Shown here: positions 21,859 through 33,728 of the stretch, in pieces | Layout: every line of letters starts with the position of its first letter | How positions within the stretch are numbered: position 1 is the first letter of the stretch | Source: Adiantum capillus-veneris | Lineage: Eukaryota; Streptophyta; Polypodiopsida; Polypodiales; Pteridaceae | Assembly (NCBI GenBank): GCA_014529385.2 | Contig: CM043945.1 | Coordinates: forward strand, 92,493,112 to 92,557,111 | DNA: 64,000 bases | Direction of reading: 5' to 3' | Notes under the pieces: model-generated | Told to the model about the DNA's origin: nothing | What the model saw: only the letters and a program-made list of their open reading frames with translations | Database searches by the model: none | Position numbers and translations under genes: made by a program

Positions 21859-22410
21859 TCATAATATCCCAAGAGAGTGGGACGCATAGCGGACTTTGAC
21901 AGTACATTGTTGCACCAAAAATTGATGAAAATCAAGGCATGATAACCAGTTAGCAACTCCTTGGCAGAGGGAAGCAACAGGAAAAATTAGTCCAGCTTTA
22001 AGATTGAATTTCTCCTCATCCACTTCTTCGACTTCTTCCACTTCTTCAACTTCCTCAACTTCTTCATCAACATCTAATGTTTCGTCTCCTTCCAAATCGT
22101 CCGCAGCAGCCTCCTCCTGATCAGGTTTGGCTTCTTCCACAATAGCCACCTGGTCCTCGGCCTTAGAGGTGTCAAGCTCAACTGAGGGGGTTTCCTCGTC
22201 CTTGGACGCTGCTTCTGCAACTGCATCTTTGCCCGCGTCATCGGGGGCGGACGCAGCAGCTTCACATGCTTCTTGAGTAGCAGCGGCATCGTTTGGCTTT
22301 TTCTCTTCCGCCTCTTTCATGAGAACTTCCTCTTGCTCGACCTGCGGTTGCTTCTTAGGAGCAGGGGAATCCTTCTTGACAGCAGCGGCAGCAAGCTTCT
22401 TTCCTTTCTT
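21859..22410 (-). CDS. Captured Lys/Glu-rich exon-like ORF inside the compact LTR element
   Basis: An open minus-strand frame runs from 22410 to 21859, about 180 codons; the first Met is at 22320. It starts with a basic block (KKGKKLAAAAVKKD), passes through an Ala/Glu/Asp-rich disordered region, and ends with a run of EEV triplets. Just before 22410 the minus strand reads TTACCCCCGTTGCACAG, a good 3' splice site, so this looks like a host-gene exon with intron sequence still attached. After the acidic run comes NLKAGLIFPVA, which faintly recalls the KAGLQFPVGRI motif of histone H2A, but the similarity stops there. The parent gene is not identified. Retained intron sequence argues for capture from DNA or unspliced RNA. 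Confidence 0.45.
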   Translation of the reverse strand, partial: KKGKKLAAAAVKKDSPAPKKQPQVEQEEVLMKEAEEKKPNDAAATQEACEAAASAPDDAGKDAVAEAASKDEETPSVELDTSKAEDQVAIVEEAKPDQEEAAADDLEGDETLDVDEEVEEVEEVEEVEEVDEEKFNLKAGLIFPVASLCQGVANWLSCLDFHQFLVQQCTVKVRYASHSLGIL

Positions 22411-22782
22411 CTGTGCAACGGGGGTAATTGAATAGGGATGTTAATCAAAAGTAGAGGACTTGGAGGCAACATAAAGCTGTAGCGTGACAGATTTGAAGGG
22501 AAGAAGCTACGAGTAGCTAGAGTAAATGATGACTTGGCTCGGTGCTGCAAAGGCTCAACAGAATCGATGGCGCATAATACGAGCAGAAGGGGGATTTCCT
22601 GCTGATGGGGTCTCACACACTAGAGGTCTTTCGTTGGTGATGGCGGGAGCAAAAGCGAGCAGAGGCAACAAGATTCTGCCCATAGCCTAGCCAGGGTCAT
22701 GTGAGAGGAGCAACGCCATCACTACCAAAAAGCCAAGAAGCTGGTGTTACTACCAAGAAGTTGTGCCCGTCTCCTCCACCAA

Positions 22783-22928
22783 TGTGGTGTACACGGGATT
22801 AGGACCAAACTAGGCTTGCCTCTTGCATCCGAGAGCAGCTCCTTATATTAACTTGAGAGGTAGTTACAACCATAACATGTCCGACCACACTAGGTGGCCG
22901 GACTCTACCTGCACGACCACACACCACA
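22783..22928 (-). repeat. 5' LTR of the compact element
   Basis: A 146-bp LTR. The candidate primer site lies immediately to its left (22764-22781, minus strand). Confidence 0.85.
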
Positions 22929-24097
22929 ATATATCCACAATTAAAGTTTTCTTTTGAGGTAAAAAACTTGAAGGTTTTTTGGAATATCAATCTCACCATT
23001 ATCCTTACTCTTGCACAACATTTTTGAACTTAAACTGTGTGAAAAAACGGGTCATGTTTTGGGTTGTTTCTCAAATTTTTGCACAACTATACTATTCTAA
23101 ACTTCATGTTTGTGAGGTTTAGATTGCTAGAGGATAAGCCCTCATAGTTCAACATGTTTTGATACTTCTAAGGAGAACTAAGTGTTAAAGTTGAAAGTTA
23201 TGTCCAACTTACAAGAATTGCATAATCCTTTTTTTTTTGGCCAAAATTAGCATTTTATTATTATTTTGGTGTTGTGTAAGTGACATGTATAACACATAAA
23301 GCTAATCTTCCTTGAGTTTTGGGAGACCTAATGTGCTATATAGTTTTTTGATTGCTGAGTAATACGAGGCATTTTAGTATAGCAAGTATAGTTTTCTCAA
23401 TAGTGCTAGTTTCTTAAGCCAATTGTGTGTATTTTGTAGGTAGTAACCATATCTAATCATAAACTACAAATTTGGCTAAATATTGAGTAGTTTCTATGGG
23501 ATTCTAGAGGTCATAATGCTAAACCTAGTTTTGTCACGTTTGCTGTATTTAGCACTTCATCATGATCCCCAAGGTTCCACTTAGTAATAGATCCATTATT
23601 CTTTTGACATGCTCTATGGCTCCTTTTGAATCCAAAGATCCAAAAGGGGAAAGAAAACATGTATATGTTATCAGTATTGAGCGTGACTAAAGAAACTTTG
23701 ATGATAGGTCCGCAGAATGACAAAAATGTAACTTTTTTGTATCTACTTTTTTTGCCCCAAAATAAAAGATAAAAATAGTGAGGCAAAAGCAACCATTATT
23801 TTGATCACCAACTTATTGAAGTTATCAGGACATTTTATCTCATGTCCTACAAAAATCCCCACTCTTATTTATATGCAATCAATTGTAAGAAATGACTATA
23901 TTGGGCAAAATGCACTGCTCCATCAATTTTGGAGACTTGTTGTGACCAAGAGATGAGGAATTTTACAAGTTTCTCATTTTTGCCATATATAGTAATTCTT
24001 GAACTATAAGCTCATGAAAGGATTTTTCAAAATGAACGGTTCTACTTTGGTTTTGGAAAATTTTCCACCAAAACCTTGAAAGAACATTTTTATGTCC
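22929..24097. other. Non-coding stretch, no recognised feature
   Basis: AT-rich sequence without coding potential or repeats that I can recognise. Confidence 0.5.
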
Positions 24098-24547
24098 TGT
24101 TAGATTACCAGACTAGTGTTAAGCATTGAATGAGTTTAGTGTGGACTGCCTCGTCATCACTTGAGACCTGACCTCGTGGCTCACACCTGAATTGTAATTT
24201 GCTTGGATTTACAATAGGCAACCCTGCCTCGACGTTGAAAAAGCCCGCCGTTTTTCACACCCCATTGGTGCACCGTAAATGCCATAAAAAAGACTTGTCA
24301 CTATCATATGTTAGAGAGCCTAGAGGGTCTAGAAGTGGATTAGAAGGGAGCAAAGTACTCCATGAGGATCCTAGGATCCACACATCTTGTACAAGTTACC
24401 ACTACATTGTCCCCCTTTCTTTTTTATGCCGTTCGAAGCTTAGCTTCGACAGGTTTTGCAGGATTGCGCACATGTCTCAAGGGTTAAAACACAAGAAGTT
24501 TTAGACAAATTCTCACAATAATTCCCACATTGTGACTTACCTCAACA
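24098..24547. other. Possible solo LTR
   Basis: The segment begins TGTTAGATTACC and ends CTTACCTCAACA, giving TGTT...AACA inverted ends over 450 bp. No target duplication is seen, and no partner LTR or primer site is present, so this is weak. Confidence 0.2.
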
Positions 24548-24548
24548 C

Positions 24549-24660
24549 CATGAGTTTCTGCTCGAGAGGCACCACATACCTGGCTAGGTACGATTGGGGG
24601 CAGGGGACCCCCAATCGTACCTAGCCAGGTATGCGGTGCCTCTCAAGCAGAAGCTCATGA
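24549..24660. repeat. Near-perfect ~52-bp-arm hairpin
   Basis: The left arm (to GATTGGGGG at 24592-24600) is the inverse of the right arm (from CCCCCAATC at 24608), with a 7-base loop. Both arms carry the GAGGCACC...CATACCT end sequence of the foldback element at 24618-25342. Confidence 0.9.
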
Positions 24661-25075
24661 TGTTATGCATGGTATGAAAAACACTGAAAAAGACTCCGTT
24701 TTCCTACATGAGAATATTTCTAAATCTTCTTGTGAAACCTAGTCTCTGTTGCTCAGAAGAGGGGCTTGGGTGCCCATTTTGTCACGCTTCTTGGAGTAAA
24801 TGCAAAGAGGCATGTCCGGTATAGGCATGTAGGGCTTGGAGGGCAAATGCAATGGAGCTATGGATGAACTGTCCCAGGGAGATTCTGGGTCGAGCGACAT
24901 ACGGAGAAGCTGATGGCCACTGGATCGCAAGGAAAGCGAAAACCTGCAGATAAGTGTTAATTTGAGCACAGCAATGCTGCAGCTAGTCAATGGATGAACA
25001 AGATCAGACCAGCTGGGGATAAGAAGCTGCACAGAGAGCAGAAGAAGAAGAAGAGAGTTTTAACGCCGTAGGAAA

Positions 25076-25129
<54 letters not shown>

Positions 25130-25342
25130 CCTAACCACAGTATTCAATTTGCAGGAAATAAGGAGGAAAATGTTTGAGCGTGGGGAAGGTAGCAAGGAGA
25201 AGTTTATACATAAATGTGTCATCACAAGAAGATTTAGAAATTTTCTCATGTAGGAAAACGGAGTCTTTTTCTATGTTTTTCATATGATGCGTAACATCAT
25301 GAGCTTCTGCTCGAGAGGCACCGCATACCTAGCTAGGTATGC
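24618..25342. mobile_element. Foldback/MITE-like element with ~120-bp inverted ends
   Basis: The left arm at 24618-24737 and right arm at 25222-25342 are inverted copies with few mismatches. They share GGTGCCTCT, AAGACTCCGTTTTCCTACATG and AAATCTTCTTGTGA. The outer tip is itself a palindrome, CATACCTAGCTAGGTATG. The interior (about 480 bp) contains an (AG)n array at 25081-25128 and a 97-codon minus-strand frame of unknown nature that could be a captured gene fragment. An extra inverted copy of the left tip forms the hairpin just outside. No transposase is present. Confidence 0.75.
25081..25128 (+). repeat. (AG)n microsatellite
   Basis: About 48 bp of uninterrupted GA repeat within the foldback element. 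Confidence 0.95.
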
Positions 25343-25854
25343 AGTACAGACCATGGCTCACAAGCTTCGTAAGGAAATTTTTTGATTTGTCCTCTCTAAA
25401 TTGAGATATGAAAGGCACAGCCTGTACTCACATAAAGACAGAAGGAAGATTCAAGGGAGTGGGGGAGACAAATTACATGCACTCACATAAACAGAAGCAA
25501 GGATTCAGGGGAAAGAGGGAGAGATGGCACTTGCCACTCACTCATGAGCTAAAGCTTACATAAACCAAGCGCGGCATGTGTGCGGTTGAAAAACCAAAAC
25601 AATGCTTCAATACAAGGTAGTAGTTTCAAATCTACAATACAGAAGACAAGAGAGGTTCCCAGCCTCGACAGCTCTCATCGAGAAACACATTGTGTACATG
25701 CGCATGACACTTGGGACATTGCTGCGCTTTCATCGCCAACAATCTGAACTTGTACTTGCATCACCGTCGACAATTTACAGGCATATGCTTTCTATAATTG
25801 AACAATCGACAACAACCGCCTCCATGACTGACAATCCGCAGGCATATATGCTTT

Positions 25855-26148
25855 CTACGATTTCTGCATGGAGATAGATGGTTTCTCTCCCAAAGTCACA
25901 ATCTTGCTCCTTTTGTCTAGCCATTCGACTATGTCTCGGAAAACCAGTTGTATGTTGTCATCCGGTTCGCCAGATGTAAGACCATGCCACATTCCTGGAT
26001 ACAGCTTCATTTCCTTATCGAAGCTTATTGCTGAGTTGAAAAGGGCTTTGCTTATAGAAGGGTCTGTCACTTTATCAGCCTCCCCATGCAGGACTAGAAA
26101 GGGTAATGTTACCTGCAAAAATGTTGCTAGAAGGTGTGACACAACACA

Positions 26149-26222
<74 letters not shown>

Positions 26223-29200
26223 ACCTCATCCAATCTTTGCTCCAAGTCCATGCTAACCAAGAGCATCTCTAAAGCCGTCTTTAGACGAGGTCTGTCTTGA
26301 TAAATGTACGGATTCTGTCGAATCTGCACAATAGATTAAGCTTTTTGGTAGATCATACTCACTTCCTACAAACATCCACCATATTCAAAGAAGACCACAT
26401 TGTTGCAGTTCTGTAAAACATCGATGCTCGATTCTTACCTCTTGTCGCTTGTTGGGATCCTTGAAAGCTGCCTCAATTACATCCTTTGTCGGCACGATCT
26501 TCCATGTCGGAAAGGCAGAGCACAACTTTATGAGGAAGCTCTCAATAAGAGGATGTGTCTTGGACTCTTTGGCTATCTGTATTGAGTTCTCGACATCAGC
26601 ATGACCACGATAATGGTGACTTCTAAAAGCCAACAGCAGAAAAATTCACCTTGCACATGGGTGCCACAAGAACAGCTCCATTCCAGTCCATAGGTTCTTT
26701 TCTATGCACAAGAAGTGCTACCGCTCCACCCATCGACTCCCCATAGAGAAATCTGGGCAGATTCTTGTACTCCTCGAGCTCTACGAAGGTTACAAACACC
26801 ACATTACAAGCTGCTATGTGGATAACATATTTGTATGAGCAAAAAATATTAACCATTCTACTTTTAAATAAAACCATGCTAAAAGAAGGCTGGCAGCACA
26901 AATAGCCAGCTGAAAACGCTGTCCAAATCTATGGAAAGTTTTACATTCACTCGTAGTCATTCAGACTGAATTTTGTTGAAAGAGTAATGTTAGACTGTGG
27001 CAAATAATGTTGCTTGGAGCAATGGCACTTACTTGGGGCTAGGTGACAAGTGAGGTGGCCTTGCCACAGCCCGCTGGCCTCCACCTCGTGCCGAGCTGTG
27101 GCGAGAGCATACCATCCCCCACAAGAACGTCCCCCATCAAAACCTTCTGAATGCTTTCTTTCAATGTGGGCTAAAGGCCCCCTTGAAAGGACTGCCAAAG
27201 TTAGCCAAAGGACCGACCGCTCCTAAACCCACCAAAGGCTAAAAGCCTGCCTTCAGAGTGGGACCAACCTCCCTCTTCTTCCAGTGAGTTCAACAGAATA
27301 CATCAAGGTCTCCATATTGGAAGTAAAAAATCTGAGAGAGGGTAGGAACCTTCACATCAACAACATCGAAGAGCAACGAGGACGCCATAATAGGGATGGT
27401 TGGGTTCAATTTTTGAAACTACTAGGTTTTCCATTTCAGGGAAAGGTATGCAGTCCTTGCTTCTCACCACAGAACACCTACGGTAAGTACCAATGAAGAA
27501 GAAAAGGCCTCCCCAATGGAGGCTCCATGAAAGAGCTAAAATGAGATTGAAGTCTATGATGGCCCTTAACTCTCAAGGTCAACAAATCCATAACTCAACA
27601 GTACAACTGCCAGATTTTCAAGAAGAATGGCCTGCCCAGTAGAGGCTCTAGAAAGAATCAATTCTTTGAAAGGGGCTTTTGGTCCCTTGTATAAACCCCC
27701 TCCTACGTATACTTTACAATCATGTGTAGTCATACGGTATCCCTCGATGATTCCTCGAGGCAATTTTTGTGCTTTGCCAAAAACACAAAACATAGCACTT
27801 GTTTGTATCGACTTCCGAATAGCTAGAATAAGCTAAAGAGCAAGATTATCCAGTTGAATTGCATGAATAAATGCAAAGAAAGTTGTTTGTTTCTAAAATA
27901 GCGGCAATCAGGGAGAAGCTTTCCATATTTAGGTCATGAAATTACCTCTCACGGTTTTACAAAAGGAGACACAATCATTGACAAGGTCATGAAAACTTTG
28001 AATGTAGCATCTTCGGCCTTCGGATCTTCCATGGCCCTCATAGTCAATGCCGAACACTGCATACCCAGCTTCTGCCAGCCTGGTGCCTGTCCCTGTAGGT
28101 GATTCAATAGGGAGCACATGAATGAGGGACGTCTACGCAGGTCCTCAGACCTCTAGAGATCAAAATCTAGTAAATCATGCATTCTTCAATTTATTAACAA
28201 TGGATGATTATCAATTCAATTTAGTGTTAATTAACAATTCAATAAATTGTCAATAAAATTGATTAACAATTGATCATTAATGATTCAATGATTTGTCAAT
28301 AGAATTACAATAATAAGGGTCAAATTAGAACTTACCGCTCATGAAAATGCTGCATTCCATTCCATAGCCTACACGTTCATTACAAAACAACAAGATTGAA
28401 TCATTACGTGTTTCTATCCCTTATAATGCATGCATACAGATAAATACATATGTATAATGGTACGTATATACTAGTATGTCTCTCATATGAAATACATGTC
28501 TGATGTATGCTTGAAGTATACATTTCTTTGAACATATGCGTAGGTTTTATTCACATATTTGCATTGCCTATCAATCCCTTATATATAGAGGAATATTACA
28601 GGTAAATATGCATGAATATTTACCTATGCATGTTTATGGATGTGTTTTGCATGAGAAAGTGCATGTCCATGTATGATCGGTTGCATGAATATGGATGTGT
28701 TTGCATGTCTATGTATAATTGATGCGCACATTTCTTTGAACGATTGCATATGTTTATGCAAAATATTGCCTATCAATCCGATGCATGCAAACGGTAAATA
28801 TGTATGTATGTTGGTACCTGTATAGTGATGTAATTGTATATGAAAGTGCATGTCTACGACGTATGTTTGATGCATACATTCTTTGGTACCTATGCATATC
28901 CTGTGAGTTCAAATGTTTGTGTTGCCTATGATTGATTGGCACGTGTCTGCATTTGTTGATGTACATGCATATGGTGCAATCTATGTGGCAAATATGTCAC
29001 GTTTTGTGTATGCATACATTGTTTCCATCTAAGTGCATGCATGTGTAAAATTCAATGGTTTGTAGATGTTTATCACCGTGGCAGAGGAAAACAAGAGCCT
29101 TGACATTCTGATGCAGCGGCAACCATCGACAAGTGAAAAGCTTTGAACCCCTTGAGCTCAACACAAATTCCTGTGCACAAAAAATCCACCAATGATCACG

Positions 29201-29652
29201 TAATCATCAGATCGAAACGATACTAAGTGATAGACATGGGTATGTACCATTCAGTGCAATTATTAATCCAATAAAAATGCAATTAGTAAATCTCAGTGCG
29301 GTACCAAAAACACATTTTCTATGTTTAATTTGCATCTAATCAAACGCAATAACACCTATGCAACAATTTATTTGCACAACATATAAGATTAAATATATAA
29401 CTAATTAACCCAGAGTCTTGTGGCCATTGATTCTTGTGAGTGTTAATGGGAGGCTACATTTAGTCGGATCAGTTAAATGCTCCGCTGCAGACAGACGTCA
29501 GTGACAGAACACAGCATTTGTACATCTAATCAACTAATCATATGTAAGCCAGCTATACTAATTAACTGACACTCAATTGCAGTTTGATCGAGATTTCCAA
29601 ATATCTGACAATTCGGGGATACCTCCTCATACTTGACAGCAGCTTCGCCCAT
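25855..29652 (-). CDS. Alpha/beta hydrolase, monoacylglycerol lipase / caffeoylshikimate esterase-like, eight exons
   Basis: Coding exons on the minus strand are 29623-29652, 29077-29170, 28336-28368, 27946-28092, 26650-26780, 26439-26576, 26225-26323 and 25855-26112. All introns are GT-AG and all junctions stay in frame, giving 309 codons from ATG at 29652 to TAG at 25855, a normal family length. Motifs in order: an HG oxyanion box (FLCHGYGMEC), GIDYEGHGRSEG, nucleophile elbow GESMGG (Ser117), HGEADKVTDP (Asp237 likely) and GMWHGLTSGEP (His267). The family hydrolyses ester bonds in monoacylglycerols, lysophospholipids or caffeoyl shikimate; the substrate cannot be told from sequence. No signal peptide is visible, suggesting a cytosolic or peripheral enzyme. 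It is the only intact host gene I see here. Confidence 0.92.
26141..26218 (+). repeat. (AC)n(AG)n microsatellite filling an intron
   Basis: The array occupies about 75 of the 112 bases of the last intron (26113-26224) of the hydrolase gene. It ends six bases from the 5' splice site (GATGAG/GTCTCT on the minus strand), so it forms most of the intron, as (CT)n(GT)n in transcript sense. Confidence 0.95.
28430..29045. repeat. Degenerate intronic tandem repeats rich in ATGCAT and TGTATG words
   Basis: Within intron 2 of the hydrolase gene, three related units recur at roughly 150-210 bp. Each pairs a CATTTCTTTGAAC or CATTCTTTGGTAC block with a downstream TTGCCTATCAATCC or TTGCCTATGATTG block (starting near 28517, 28729 and 28874). 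Alternating purine-pyrimidine words dominate. Confidence 0.6.
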
Positions 29653-29795
29653 CTACAAAGAAGCTCAGAGGTACCCACCAAATGAACAAATGCACAAAGT
29701 ACTGCGATCAAAGGCAAAATATGTACACCCTCCGGGTCGCTGACGATCACATCATGATTAATGTCAGAGGGTGCGTATGCGCGCGCGCGCGCGAG

Positions 29796-29841
<46 letters not shown>

Positions 29842-30100
29842 ACAGCAATATACACAGCAGAATACGCGCAAGCGTGTGCGCGCGTGCGTGGGTGCGTGCG
29901 TGCGTTTTCTGTCTCTGCTTCTGCTGCTAACAAAGAGAGGAAGAAGAGAGAAGTCGAGCAACGGAGAACATGCAGCGCGCGCACCGATCGGAGTTTAAAA
30001 ACTCGTTTTTCTAAAAGATAACGCGATGCTATTAGCTATCCTCCAATCAAAACGGGAAAAGTCTACAATAATTGACTATTTATGATAGGCTTTAATATTC
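29653..30100 (-). promoter_or_regulatory. Upstream region of the hydrolase gene with (GC)n(GA)n
   Basis: A (GC)7-type tract at about 29779-29792 and (GA)n at about 29794-29836 lie 130-185 bases upstream of the start codon, in transcript sense a CT-rich then GC tract, probably in the 5' leader or core promoter. A weak TATA-like CATAAATAG is on the minus strand near 30082. The transcription start is not determined. Confidence 0.35.
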
Positions 30101-33100
30101 AAGATGGAAAACAGAGATTAATGAGTGAATTAAATAAATAAAAAACACTATAAAAGTAAATAAATTAATTTGAATGCGCAAAAAATAGAGTGGAAATAAT
30201 TAAAAAGCCGTCAAATAGTTTTCTTTTCTGAGTGGAAATCCTCTTTTAATTTCTAAAGTGAGGTCATTATCGAAAAATAGAGAAATTAATTTTAGAAAGG
30301 GATATATTATATCAAGATATATTCTATAAATCACAGCTTGACAAGTCGAAAATGCAAATTTTTTTATGAAGGATAATTTTAGCTTTTGTCCAAACATTGA
30401 AGCCCCTTTTAGGTTATCTTGTTTTATTTCCTTGTTGTGAAGGATCCTCCTTTTTAAGGCTCTTCAGGAATTTGATGCCAACAAGTGGCTTCTAGCTTTT
30501 GGCTACTTTGACTTCATCACTTCGTCCCACGTAGTATATGCCCAATCACACGTTTATGAACATTTATGCACACATATCAACCCATTTTTAGTCATCATAC
30601 AATACCTTCATTTTCGCACTCGAAGACGATAAGAGCGGAGGTGGAGGAATGTGGGGTTCAAGAGTCGAGGTTCCGTACTACTCTTAGATACCCTTCATGC
30701 AATCTCGGCAGCTTTCACCCTGTGCATTTTGGCCGTGAGTTTCTACCCTTGCCTGTTGATTCCCTTTCGTGTCCTTCCCCTCGGAGGGAGGTAGCATCGC
30801 GTTGCACAAAGCATTGCTCAATGGTACTGTCAAGAGTGTCGACATCCCTACCTCTAGTCATCCTCCTAACCTACATCAAATCAGACATGTCCCTCCTGTT
30901 CAAGACCATAACCCTAGTCAAGGTTCGCTCCTCAATGGTTTGTAAAGAGGTCTTGGACAAACTCTAGTAGCTCAGAATACTGGCTCTATTCTTATGCAAA
31001 TTTTCTTCAGTCAAGGTCAGTTCTTAGCAATGGGATGATGGATAATTAGCAATCAATTGTAGGAATATACAAGCTCTCATGTACAAGGAGTATTGAACAA
31101 CTCTCAATTGTGTCCTTTGATGCCTTTCAATCTGCATCAACAAAACCAGGTAAGCCTACAACACCCTTTTAATCACAATCAGGGATAGTACTCTATCATC
31201 TCCAACGTTGTTGGAGTGTGCTACGTTCCAAGGGAGATCGGGAAAGCACCGGGCTTCTGGCTGTAGATAGAGAGTAGTGTAGGCTAGAACAAAGTGAAAC
31301 GACTGCAGATAAAGCTCATTTAGTGATAATAAGAGAGTACAATGCTGAGTAGAGATTATTTGCGAGAGATCACTAATATTTAGATAAGAACTTATGGTTA
31401 ATAGCAGTAAGAAACAAGAAAGCGACGCCAAATTTATGCTGGTAAACAACAAAACTTCGAATTAAGAGCATTGATATCCATGCTACAATTCGATCACATA
31501 TGTCGTCATGGGTATGCACCTCGATCAACAAATCTCTTTACCAGAAATCCCCAACCTCTCGAAATCAATATGTTTGCGAAGCAATACAATTCAATGAAGA
31601 ATCCCTTGAATTTTTCCGCCTTCACTTGTCGAGCTTGCTCAAAGCTTTTCTCCCTCTCGAGCTTCTCCTCTTTCCTTGTTCTTTCCACTGCCTCCAAAAA
31701 ACAATAGAGCACGAAAACTTAAATATCTCTCAATTGGTGCCGAATTTGCCTATGTGCGTGAGACACAAAAATGTTCAAAATGACCTTTTTCTTTTTCGTA
31801 ATGGCCCGTTTTTACAGAAACATGTTTCAAAAAAAGCACTTTCAGCCTCCCTCATGCAATAGAGTGTGACTCTCACCCACTTTCCTCTCTATCTGTAGCT
31901 ACATGGCCTCGACCTGCCCAACTCACCTTGCATATTTTAAGAATCTTTTCACATAACAATTGAAAAAAAAAAGCATCAAGCCTTTGCACTTGGCATGTAT
32001 ACCTACCTTGACATTCTGACATATTCATAAAATAACCAAAACCTCAAAATGCATTCAAATACCAATCTTTCATCTCATGCTCTCACAAAGAGGCATAACA
32101 TTCACCCCCTCTGAATCTGCACATCCTTCGGCATGTGCCAACTTCATTGAGAATTGTAAGCATAGACTAGTATTCATCCAACCATTACCCCATTGTTACT
32201 ATCAACAATATCACAAACTTTGGCTTCATGTGAGCACACCTCTCGAGGGTTGTAGGGATAACACGATTTTTTTTTTGAAATGTGGCATAAGCACCTATAA
32301 ATTAGTAATGTATATAAGCATAGCGCCACGAAGTATGTTCATAATAGAACCCTCCTCGATCCCAAGGCATATACATCAATTGACTTAGAAGACGTAAATC
32401 ATAATACCATCCCAAATCAAATGGCACACAAAGCAACTACCCTAAACCAAAAACATCCAAGCATCCCCTAGGTTCAAATGGCACATAAAGAAATTGACAC
32501 AAATCATGAGCATCTCGATATCCCCCTCCATCAAAAGATAACATCAAATCTCGGACACCATAGGATAACATCAAATACTTCCATATCCTTTCTACATCCT
32601 CCTCAGCGGAATCAAACTTTCTGAAAGTACTGAAACATGCAAGCATACCTCATCACAACTTTCCATGAAAGTAACATGCTTGCTTAGGTCATCAACATCG
32701 ACCAAGTCCTTGACTTGCTGTTGTTTCTCAGTAATAGGCAACCTCATCAAAATTGGCGATCAAGGTTGAAAACCTTGGCAATAACATACAGGGACTAAAC
32801 CCAGTCTCCGCAGGCTTTGCATCATGATAAACAACCTCCAAACTGGAAAGGCAATCTTTGCCATTTGGTATGCTTCTCGCTAACGTATGCTTTTAGCATA
32901 TCCTTTAGCACTAGGTCTATATACTTACCAACTGCCCATCTATCTTTAGATGAGTGGTAGTATTTATTGTTGTTTTATTCCCACCCTTTTACAGATAGTC
33001 CTCCAAAAATGACTAGTAAACATGGGTTCTCAATTACTCACAAAATTGTGATGCAATCCATATAAGCTATATAGAATGGAAGAACCAACTTGGTTAAAGA

Positions 33101-33728
33101 GTGGACTTGATTGAGTAAACATATACAATTTAATCAATCTATGACAAACACCCATACCAAGTGTGCAGCTCGTATGGTAGTTGGTAGATCAACACTAAAT
33201 CTCATAGAAACACAATACCTGTGGTAAATATGTTTCGTAAGTTATCTTATCCATTAATTATTTGCATGCCATTCCAAAAAAGCTTGTGTTAAACATTGGG
33301 GCCCATAACACCTAGTGTACATGCATTTAACACAAACCTATCCAAACCTGCATTTTCATGCCTAGGATTTCCACGATAACTACATAAAAATCTCAAAAGT
33401 TGGACTATAGTAGAATGTGAAAACTCAATCACATCTAGGTACCAACTGCAAGCAGAGAAGAAAAGAAGGACATCCTTCTTCTACTCTTGGATCATCAAAA
33501 GCTAGGACAAGAAAGAACATTTGCGCAACGGTGGAACGATGTTAGCGCAAGCAAACACTATGTCTATTAAGGAATGAACATAAGGAAATATTCCAGCAAA
33601 TCTTGGACCACCAGACATTTTATGAGCTGCAAAAAACAAATTTTAGCAATGTCGAAGACATCGTTCTATCGAGGGTGTGAAACACGCTGACTCAAACTAA
33701 GGTCCCGCACTCAGCAAGTGAGCTTTTT
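30101..33728. other. Long stretch without a recognised gene
   Basis: Mostly AT-rich non-coding sequence. Frames at 30566-30967 (133 codons) and 31500-31862 (120 codons) are open but show no motif or plausible composition, and I treat them as chance. No LTR ends, TIRs or tandem arrays were noticed. Confidence 0.5.

Larger units (their letters stand above)
21172..22928 (-). mobile_element. Compact non-autonomous LTR element (TRIM-like), 1757 bp
   Basis: Two nearly identical 146-bp direct repeats (21172-21317 and 22783-22928) begin TGTGGTGTACAC and end ACACACCACA, with perfect 8-bp inverted ends. ATAT flanks both sides as a possible short target duplication. On the minus strand AAGGGGGGAGG at 21318-21328 abuts the 3' LTR as a polypurine tract. 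TGGTGGAGGAGACGGGCA starts within two bases of the 5' LTR as a candidate primer site; the tRNA is not identified. There is no protease, RT or integrase, so it must be mobilised in trans. The near-identity of the LTRs suggests a recent insertion compared with neighbouring elements. Confidence 0.85.

Noticed and set aside
21859-22010. Possible histone H2A-like core (NLKAGLIFPVA)
   Set aside because: Only about eleven residues resemble the H2A KAGLQFPVGRI motif. The following sequence does not continue the fold, so I do not call a histone.
30566-30967. 133-codon plus-strand frame
   Set aside because: No motif, no homology I recognise, and codon composition like the surrounding non-coding DNA.
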